This document shows, piece after piece, positions 49,320-64,000 of a stretch of DNA of 64,000 bases. The translations under genes were made by a program, and so were the position numbers. Source of the stretch: Hypomesus transpacificus (lineage: Eukaryota; Chordata; Actinopteri; Osmeriformes; Osmeridae); the NCBI RefSeq assembly GCF_021917145.1, contig NC_061063.1, forward strand, positions 5,873,944-5,937,943, written 5' to 3'. Under the pieces are notes generated by a model. The model was not told the origin of the DNA and made no database searches. It saw only the letters and a program-made list of their open reading frames with translations. Each line of letters opens with the position of its first letter. Position 1 is the first letter of the stretch.

Positions 49320-52300
49320 TAAAGACAGCGGCTTTCAATCAAAACCTGTCTGAAAATACCTCCCCTAAAGACGTGACTATCACTCAGTGTGGGAGCACAT
49401 TATTCTTCATACCGAACACAATGATTTGCTAAGCAAGATGTCGGCTATATGCTTGGATAAGAATAATATCTGTATCAATATAGCATTCAATCACTGCCAC
49501 AACATCTTGCATACAGTGACACGAGCGTGACCAACTAATTAGACTTTGAAAAGCTTATTGCAAATGTGATCTTGAATAGGCTATTAGCATACAGAAGATA
49601 TATAGGATGCAACATACACTGCCAAAGCCAGCTATGTACAAATGCTTTATATTTGGTCGACCAAACATTTGGAATGCCAGTATGCTATCTAGGTAATAAA
49701 CGTTAGCAATAACCTATCCAATCATTTGTTGCACTGCAATTGATGTTACATTTTCAACTCGACCAGTTGCAGATAGTCCTACTCCTAACTAGTTACGAGT
49801 TAGCTTGTCAGCTTTCTAGAGCTATAAACCTAACGAAGCTAACGTTGCTAGCTAAGCTAGCAGCAAAGCACACAGTACTGCTGGACATCATCATTGTGTT
49901 CTCACCACACACCACGTATTGGCACCGACCTGCGATTGTCTCCCGACCCTGTAACTATCCGGAATAATTTCTCTTTGCAATAATTCACAGTAAAAGTAAA
50001 TCCTGTTGTTATTAGTATTTTTGCATAAATTTACAACTGCTGTGTTGTGCTGGGGTCCATCCCATTAGTCGGAATTCGTTTCCTCTCCTCGATCACTCCT
50101 GACTCGTCTCCTCCAAATATATAAATTTTCATGAAAATTGTTCTGCATATTCATAGTGCTTTCTTTAAAAAAAATACAGGAGATGAACGAATATATGTTC
50201 AAACTGTAAAACAACACCACAACAAAGGACGTGGAAACGGAGGTTACATAGGTGTATATCCTTGGCGGAAGTATTTGTCAGTCCAAAACCCACATCCTCG
50301 ACCACAGCCCAATCAAATGTGCGTACGCTGCAAACGCTCTGGTCAGAAAGGGGAATAAACGGTACATTCAATTATATTTCTCAGCGCGGCAGATAATATA
50401 TTTTAAATGTGGAAAACGTGAGCTATGTATCTCCTTAGAGCCTCCCACACTCTCAACTAGATAGTTAACCGCCTTACTCATCACACTCACACCCACATAC
50501 TGAGTACACAGAAGTAGGGCCTATGGTCCATTTCTGGATGATGATGTATATTTTATTTAACAACATTATATTTGTATATAAACACAAAGAAACAAAAACA
50601 TGTGACAGTTGAGTGGGCATCATTGCTGTTGTTCAATAAGTATGATTAAGAGAAGGAACATATTTCCTTGCCATTTTATCATACAGTAGTTAATCTACTC
50701 TACAGCATTCGGTAAAGAAAACACCATTGTCTCTCAACTTGTACTTTACTGCACCTTACTGTTCATCACATTACATCAAATGAGTTCCCTTATCACCATT
50801 GGTGGCTGACCATAGACCTTGAGTAAATGCCCTTGTTGTGGCAAAGCCTTGTGAAAGCATGTTCAAACACAGCACAAGCGAAGAACAAGCGTTGCGTGAG
50901 GCAACAAACAGAGAACAGGTGCAGCAGACAAAGGGACTGGTGCACTGGTGTACCAAAGGAAACATATACAGGTAATGAAAGGCAAGCGCACAATATGAAC
51001 ATTGAGGAGGTCAATTGGTTTGGTTTGTGAAGCAAAAACAACAGAGTTTGGCATTTGTGTCAATGAACATTAGGACAATGAGACAGGATTAAGACATTAG
51101 TTTTAACCCAAGTCTATGTCTATAAAACAATAAATAACAGTTATTGATTAAAGTAAAACTTGAGAGTTGGGACTAATCCTTGCACAGGAAAGTGGCACTG
51201 AAGAGTGCTGCTTAGGTGGGAAGAAGAGATGGGGAGAGGCAGAGTGGGGCAGGGCTAATTGGAACCACTGTTGGAATTCTCTAAGAGACTAACATGGTCA
51301 ATTGCATCCTCACCACCGTTTAAACACAAGTACTGTTAAATTGTCTTTCTGTTTGACCTACCGGCATCCTCAAGGTAAAAAAACTACAATGAGTGCACAT
51401 TCAACCATAGCAGTCAACATATAAATATTCTCTCTTAAAAATTACATATTTACAAATTAATATTTTCCTAAGGTTTGTACAGTGAGTGAATTGTCACACA
51501 TATGCATAAGTTAGCAGGGTATGGTTAGTGTAGTAGTACCACAGTCATAGTAACAGTAGGGTTAGTGTTGTTGTGGAAAAGAGAGAGATCAAAGACAATA
51601 TAGACCACTACCATCAAGGGAATGCATTTTCCCTGTGCAACACATACATATACTCACAATATACTGTATGACCAATACATAACACTGCAATGACTCTGAC
51701 TTAATTCAAAGCAAGATCAATGGTAAAAGTGCAGGGGCGATAAATTACTCCAATTAATTTACACAAGCACAAATACTTATTTAAATATATTGTGTAACAT
51801 ACTGTAGTACTCAACTGTGAAACATCAACTCTTTCAATAAAATTCTTCATGAATTAGATTCCACATAGTTTATCTTCAGACAAAGCATGACAAACTAGAA
51901 TGAGCACAAACTCGTAATTGAGTTATTTGAAAAGATTTGTGGCTCCTCATGTTTGGTCACAATGGCAGTTCACTGTAGCGTTCAAAATAAAATTCCATGA
52001 ACCAACAACAAACAAAATAAGATTCTTATGATTATTTCACCAAATCATCAAAGCATCTCCGCTCAAGAATCATCATTGCACTCCACATCCCAGCATCACT
52101 GTGACCAGCTCTAAAATCCTTTTCATGACATGACATTTCGAGTCTCCCCTTTACAAACTACCAACAGCTCTAAAATACCCATACTTTTAGATTACCATTC
52201 CTAATTTTAAAGCTATTTTGGTATGATGAGATACAATTTCCTAATAAGCTATTAGGGTTAGTGATTCTATTACTTTACTATTCTATTGTAATTCTAAACT

Positions 52301-53262
52301 ATACTACATTCATATTGGCGGATGGAAAAAAACACCCCCTTTAGGTAGATATTTCTCCAATTATTAATTATTAATTGATTGAGGCAGATCTTCTATCCTA
52401 AATTCATATTATTGGCAGATTATAAAAATACTCCCTTTAGGTATATTTCTCTAATTATGAATAATTCATTGCCTTACTCGTAATTGATAAAGCGCTTTTG
52501 TTCTTTTTGACCAGTGTTGGATACTGGCTTTCATAGCTCTGTCTGCTGCTGATTATAAAGACATTACATTACATCAGGGTTACAAGATGCAGCTAAAGTG
52601 CCCTAGCAGAACACGTGACTTCTATTTTTATACAATTCGAGATTCAGTTTTTTATTCAGTTTATATGATTAAGAGTGGCAATAAGCATGTATCATTTTGT
52701 ACTTTTACTGCCTTAATTACATTGGACGGGTTTGTAAAAATACTATTCCTAACAAAACTATAGTCCCCTCTCTTCTCTTCGTCAAATCCTTTTCACTTTA
52801 CAAGTTACTTTGACGTTTAAAACTAATACAGTGTGTATAACAAAAAATTAGCTGTTCTCCATTTTGACCAGGTGCGTTTTAAAATGTTAAACACTTTGGC
52901 ATAGCTGCAAAGGAGTTCAAATCATAAAAGGAAACCGGAACGGAAGGTTTAAATAAGGTAAGGTAAGGTGTAAGGTATTATAAATACCATGATCCCTTTT
53001 GAGGTAAAATTAAAAAAGTAATTAAATTAAGTTAATAAAAAGAACCCTTAAATCAGCCTATATACTGTATTGCACCAAAATGTCCGCTACAAGCGTCTCC
53101 TGATCCCCATATTGACCTTTGAGGAAATCTGTTTGTGTCGTTGCTTACAAACTCACCTCTCATTGACTTGAAGACTGAAGCTTTGATTTGTTGTTGTTAA
53201 TATCTTACCCCCCATGCTCTTTTTGACCTTGTGCCTTTTAACTCTAACCTGCAACAGGTTTC
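49320..53262. other. phc1 upstream region and slc2a3 3' UTR or intergenic DNA
   Basis: The right part (49320-50120) should hold the phc1 promoter and 5' UTR. A possible 5' UTR exon end on the minus strand is CAATCGCAG|GTCGGT near 49930. From 50130 to 53262 the sequence is AT-rich with no exon and probably includes the slc2a3 3' UTR. Minus-strand AATAAA candidates are at 52651-52656 and 50552-50557. A diverged tandem duplication lies at 52308-52470. Confidence 0.5.
52308..52470. repeat. Diverged tandem duplication near the slc2a3 3' end
   Basis: Two segments of about 65-70 bases share TTCATATT, TTGGC(G/A)GAT, ACTCCCTTTAGGTA-like and ATTTCTC(C/T)(A/T)AATTAT blocks in the same order, at 52308-52375 and 52402-52470. 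Both are AT-rich. Confidence 0.7.
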
Positions 53263-59175
<5,913 letters not shown>

Positions 59176-59179
59176 CTTT

Positions 59180-60620
59180 AGTCAATTCTGGGCGCCGGCT
59201 GGACCGAAGTGCCGCTCCCACCTGATTGAGAACCTACAAGTTCCCTCCAAAAACAGGAGTACTAAAGAAAGATCTGCGGTGGAGATAAATGTATCTCGTT
59301 AGGTACACCGAATGTCCGAAAAAGCAAGCAAATGCTGTCAGTCGCTGTCCATGGTACCCGCATGCACACAATTGTCAAACTACAGACTGCAGCTCCCCGG
59401 TCACGTTTATCTTGACAAGAAAATCAAGAACATTTTCCAACCTATTTCAGACTCAAGCTGTCGCAAATAGTCAGGTTTGCGATACTATTACTTTGTTATG
59501 AACAAGGTACATTGTTCCAAAGAGAAGGAAAGACCCTAACTCAATACATTTAACTCAAATTGGAAGTCAAATTCACCCAGTGATATCGGGCCTGGCCTGT
59601 TCTGTAGTCAAACAAGATAAAAATCCAACAATTTCGGAAACATACATTTATATTCGAGGAGTAACGTTTCTCCGCAATATCCTGCAAAGCAATCGCAGTT
59701 AAATCTATCAAGAAATTCAACGAAATTCACCTGTCGTGACTCGAAGAGATAAGCTTGTCCACCCGCCCCTTTGGTAGCACCAAATGCGAACTCAACCACT
59801 CGCAATGCCTTCCTTACAATACGTTTCATATAGTACTGGGATGCGAGGCAATCCGCACGTTTACTTTGACGAAATATACCATCAGCCTATGAAAAACGAG
59901 AACACTGCCAATACGCAACCTCCTTCGATAATCTGTGACTTTTTTTTGCAATAGACTCCGTGACATCTGCGCCGTCATGAGCAAAAGGGGTGGCCTCTCT
60001 GCATGCAATGCCGGTCCCGGAGTGGATTCAACGGACCCTCCCCATGATGCCTCGCGCTGGCGACCTTGACAATCAGCTGATGATGGATGCTGCTGATGCA
60101 AAGCTGCCTGGTACCCAAGCAACGCATCACGCGCCCTACCGATCTATTTGGACACTCTCGATAATAGGCGACCTCAATCATCCGAAAGGATGTGTATTCT
60201 GTTGTGAGGTCTTCCTTTATTAACCAGTTTGTCTAATTGTGTCATTGTGTTTCATTGCATCGAAATAATGTTGTGTATGTCATTGTAGGCTATACATGGC
60301 TTAATAGACCTTTAGTAATGATACATTTGCAATGATACGGTATCATTGATATGATGCGGCCAAAAATGCATAGCTGACATTTACAAAAGTTGCGCCAAAC
60401 AAACTGCAGTCGTCACAGGCAGACCCCCCCCCCCCCTACAAAACACTACCCCCTTCTATATTTTGACATCTGCATTTACCAGGAATTATTCATGTCATTT
60501 CCAAAATCACATGGGTAGTCGCAAAGTCAAGTCAGAACAATTAAATAATGCCAGTGTGTGTAAAACAATATTGTTCACTGTTTGAGTAATGAAAGACAAA
60601 CAAAGAGATACATTACAAGT
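59180..60620. promoter_or_regulatory. Inferred slc2a3 promoter and 5' UTR region
   Basis: No coding exon was found. CpG dinucleotides are fairly frequent from 59800 to 60130 (for example CCTCGCGCTGGCGACC and AACGCATCACGCGCCC). It lies directly upstream of the slc2a3 start and downstream of cox6b. A poly-C run is at about 60425-60436. The assignment rests on position. Confidence 0.4.
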
Positions 60621-60626
60621 AAAATA

Positions 60627-60632
60627 TTTATT
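60627..60632 (-). terminator. cox6b poly(A) signal
   Basis: TTTATT reads AATAAA on the minus strand, about 118 bases after the cox6b stop, a usual distance for this short mRNA. Confidence 0.7.
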
Positions 60633-60749
60633 TGTCACATTTTTACAGAAACATCAGAATGCTCGACAGAAGTATTAAGATGCTGGACTGGGCATCAGGT
60701 CAGGGAAAGAGGCGAGGTCAGAAAGAGGGAGAGCGCAACTGTCTCCCCT

Positions 60750-61950
60750 TTAGATGTTTCCAGCAAAACGTCCACTATCAATCTGGTCATCCCACTTTTG
60801 CACCTATATGATAGAGAGAGAAATAAGAGGGAGAATGACGTTCTTGACTGTATATATCAAAGTAGGGGGATGACCAGTACAAAGTACATAAAGTTACTTT
60901 GATATTAGGCAGCTTTTTCAATTAGATCAACTAAGGTGAATGGAACCTTTATTATTATTCTCCGCATTCCAAACATACCCAGCTCATAGGACAGAGGCTC
61001 TTGTAGACTCTCTGGTACCAGTTGCAGGGCACTACATCCTGACCCTTGTCTGACAAAGCGTTGTTACACCTGTGGAAGTTTGAAGGAGAGAAGCAAGACG
61101 TTTGGCTTTTTGTGTGCAAAGACTGTAAATAAGGAAGTGAACAATACATTGACATCACTTATTAATGAAGTGGAAAAACCTATTCCACATATTGGTAGTA
61201 AGACAGCTGGAAAGTGACAGAAATCAATACCACTAAAACAGTTGAGCTTGGTTGATTGATTTCTGAGGCAATCAATAAGTTGTCACGACCATTGACATTA
61301 GTAATACTACATTAGCTGACATGCAAAATTAGGGCATTCAGGCATGAGAGCAAACATGCTGAATCAGTAAACTTAGTAAAAGGCAAAAAAGGAAAAGTGG
61401 ACTGAAGTCTGATGACTTGGAGCTTAATGTCAGAAGCCTCCACACAACATTTAGACTACAGTTATAACTATCAGTGCATTATGTGCACCACACACGCAAT
61501 TAAACTTTCAACAAACAAAAAATCACCCACATCCAACCCGTGTAGAATATGAACCTGTACCCTGTTTTACCTTTGCTCAAGGTTAAACCGTTTAGGTATG
61601 ATTCAGCAGAGTTGGACTGGGAACCACCCAGAGTAGCTCTACCATTAAAAAAAACATGTAGATAATGTGTCAGTGCATTCCTTCAATGCAACTGTCAGCC
61701 TGTGGGACCATGTAAAGGGGGGATAGTGCACCTTTTGATAGCTGTAGACCTGTGTGTTGGTCTGAGGATTTGTGTTCCATCTCAAATACATTTATTGTTT
61801 GTCATGCTATTTCTGAAGAGGATGGTTAATTGGTTGTTGGTTACCCAGGTAGTTCCGGAAGCAGTTTCGGGTCTGGTTGGTGTTGGGGAACCTGGCGTCA
61901 AAGGGAGCAGTCCTGTAATTCTTGATCTTCTCCTCGATCAGCTCAGACAT
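60750..61950 (-). CDS. cox6b1: Cytochrome c oxidase subunit 6B
   Basis: Three coding exons (61845-61950, 60979-61079, 60750-60803) give 86 aa, the length of human COX6B1. The start is [20 protein letters not shown]. The twin Cys motif is complete: C30-x9-C40 (CFRNYLDFHRC) and C54-x10-C65 ([12 protein letters not shown]), the CHCH fold imported and oxidised by the MIA40 pathway. The subunit sits on the intermembrane-space face of complex IV and links the two monomers. The C-terminus is [14 protein letters not shown]. One odd point: the expected acceptor before exon 2 reads TTCAA|ACTTCCAC rather than TTCAG. Whether this is cox6b1 or cox6b2 cannot be settled here. Confidence 0.9.
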
Positions 61951-61959
61951 GGTCACTGA

Positions 61960-64000
61960 TATGATCTGATAATATATCAATCAATTATTATGAATGTTTG
62001 TAGTGCAAGTTATGTAGCATTACAATACTTTTTAAGTATGACACAGGTGCACATTCAGGTGTATGTTTACTTTGAGTGAGGCTATTTCACAAGGCCAGTT
62101 TGTGTTTGGCTAAAGATAGCCATCTGGGATTCACCTTGCATGACCCATACGCCTGACACTGAGAGATCCTGTCAAGTTGGTGGCACATGGCTTCACTGTG
62201 TTGATATTACTGTAACTTGTTCCTACAGTAACGGTTGTATGCAACGACAATTGTAGTGTTTGGTTCACTCCTCGTGAATGCTCAGCTATGTACAAAATGC
62301 ACGGGAGACAAGATCCGGCTAACGTATAGGTCGCCAATTTAATCTTATCTCGTCGACTTGCTACTTGTCGAGAGAAAGAAGGATATTCAACGACAGATGA
62401 AACATGACATGTCGGTCTCTAGGCAATCCAGTTTGGAATAGCGGTTCTTATCCAGCTTTCCATCTTTGCAAGCGATGAATGTTTGACTAACTACTGAAAT
62501 TAGCATTTTGAGAAGCAATACCTATGGGAGACACAATAAATGATACTGGTTAAATAGGCTTTAGTTTTGGAAAAACTGAATGGGGAGAGGTATTGTCTTG
62601 AAAATGCATATCTCGGTTGCGCAGAAAAGATGTGCCGACCTTTTTGCGTGTCCTCTGGTGGATGTATAACTGCAAAGCGTGATGGGAAGGGAGGATTTTG
62701 TTGTGGCATTTCCCCAGTGCCTTACCGCCACCTTTTGTAAATCTAATGTATGTACAACAAATGTCTGAAGAACAGCTGAACCAATGCTGTGGCAATTAAC
62801 CTAGTTACTGAAATAATATATTCACTCAATAATTGAAAAAATAATGAAACCGACACATTAAGATAGGTTCAATCCCATAGATGCCCTAATGTAGTTGTAT
62901 TAGGTGTTCTCAATAGCCTTCTCCCCAGCTTTCTCAATGCTGCCTTGCATGTAGCGAGAACAGGGGTCTTCTAGCCCACGATAAACCCACTGGGGGCTGC
63001 TCTTCAGGGTGCCGCAGCAGGAGTCTCACTGGCTCTGGATCTTTGGCTTACATCCACAAGAAGATCTTAGAAAAATGCAGCAGTCAGACTGAGGGCCTCA
63101 AATAGACGGTGGCCCCAGTTTTCAAAGGTCTCTTTAATCTATTCTTAACAATAACGGGTTCAGATATGCGATAACGTGACATGCTCACTGCTCTTGTCTT
63201 CCATTTTATAGATTAAACGAGTCATTTCCCCCCACAGAAATAAACAGTTTTGAACTCATGTTATTTTGTGCAACAATGTGTTTGGATAAATTATTCAAAA
63301 ATAAATTATTCTGAACTAAATCCAAATGGATATGTGAAATTGCATGTCTCTTCATAAACAGTGAATTACTTATAGTATATCCCATAGATGATATCTATGG
63401 TAAACCCCCACAGTCATCACCGGTGTTTTTGGTCATGGACCAACTAGCATACCCGTTTATGCGCATTCCTCCCCAGGGCAAGACTACCTTCTAGTGGTTC
63501 TTTGATGATACTGCACAGATATTGTGTGTCCAGGATTAGTTTGCGGTTTACCAGGAGAGACTATTAATTAGGGCAGGCCTGCTCTCATCTGCTGAGATTG
63601 CACAAGGCAGAGCCGAACATTCATTCATGTACCTGCTACTACGCAACAGCTTTTCATGAATGCAAAAATGAGTTAAATATATTTATCCTCAATACATGAT
63701 TGTACATGAAAATAAGATTCCCAGGCCTCACATTGTCTGGTTGAATGGTTCATAGTGAAGGTATACAGTTAAGGTTGTCACATCTTACACGGTTGTTTAA
63801 CACCTGCTTTTGTTTTAAAAATACTTTGCAACTACTTAATCTTTGACCTCTCTGGTCTACTTAACTCCATATGTTGCTAAACATTCAACTGATCCTCATT
63901 CTAACATCCCTAATAATGTCCCCCTTGTCAACAGATGGGCTTACTCAATTCTGTAAGAGTTTTATTAAAAACATTGACTTATTTACAAGTATTTGACATG
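61960..64000. other. cox6b upstream region and intergenic DNA
   Basis: It should contain the cox6b promoter and 5' UTR. I found no complete gene. The only protein-like piece is the minus-strand fragment at 62900-63025. The remainder is AT-rich with no recognisable repeats. Confidence 0.5.
62900..63025 (-). pseudogene. C-terminal exon or pseudogene fragment, unknown
   Basis: A 41-codon minus-strand frame starts just after an in-frame TGA and ends in TAA (62900-62902). It reads with coding-like composition: DSCCGTLKSSPQWVYRGLED followed by PCSRYMQGSIEKAGEKAIEN. A possible acceptor is GTGAG|AC at 63024. The CCG motif recalls tetraspanin large loops, but nothing else supports that. It may be the last exon of a gene beyond the window, or a relic. 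Confidence 0.3.

Overview
The window is nuclear DNA of a bony fish, most likely a teleost. The genes are split into many small exons with GT-AG introns, and every one matches a vertebrate protein family. The introns are rich in CA/GT, CT/GA and TCCC arrays. Repeats carry the 'TTTGGATAAAAGCGTCTGCTAAAT' type of tail that is common in fish genomes. No prokaryotic, viral or CRISPR features were seen. Species was not determined.

Seven protein genes can be assembled by hand, all with reading phase preserved across exons. In order: ing4 (minus, 3896-6054, 250 aa), fam131b-like (plus, 9842-22489, about 453 aa), clcn1 (minus, 24366-36978, 23 exons, 1046 aa), styk1 (plus, 39485-43191, 434 aa), phc1 (minus, 44464-49307, 14 exons, 899 aa), slc2a3/GLUT3 (minus, 53263-59175, 10 exons, 518 aa) and cox6b (minus, 60750-61950, 3 exons, 86 aa). 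The stretch beyond 62 kb holds only a 41-codon minus-strand fragment that may be the end of a further gene or a pseudogene.

Layout. fam131b and clcn1 converge, as do styk1 and phc1; the poly(A) signals of the second pair are only about 40 bp apart. clcn1 and styk1 diverge from a shared 2.5-kb intergenic region, and ing4 and fam131b diverge across 3.8 kb. phc1, slc2a3 and cox6b run head to tail. From memory of the human map, FAM131B and CLCN1 are neighbours on 7q, while ING4, STYK1, PHC1 and SLC2A3 lie on 12p13; here both blocks are joined. The genes do not form one pathway: chromatin readers or repressors (ing4, phc1), muscle chloride conductance (clcn1), glucose uptake (slc2a3), cytochrome oxidase (cox6b), a membrane pseudokinase (styk1) and a protein of unknown function (fam131b).

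The most unusual observations are these: an apparent AA instead of AG at the acceptor of cox6b intron 1; a styk1 kinase domain lacking the usual beta-3 Lys, HRD Asp and DFG Asp; a 33-bp in-frame repeat of the styk1 exon-4 end and its splice donor; a His-rich insertion (22 His in 40 residues) in the clcn1 N-terminus; CCTG repeats inside a clcn1 intron; a duplicated fam131b donor with a perfect 14-bp hairpin; a 1-kb 24-bp minisatellite; and an antisense protein-like reading frame with one frameshift in fam131b intron 2. Exon coordinates come from hand splicing and may be off by a base or two; UTRs and transcription starts are not defined.
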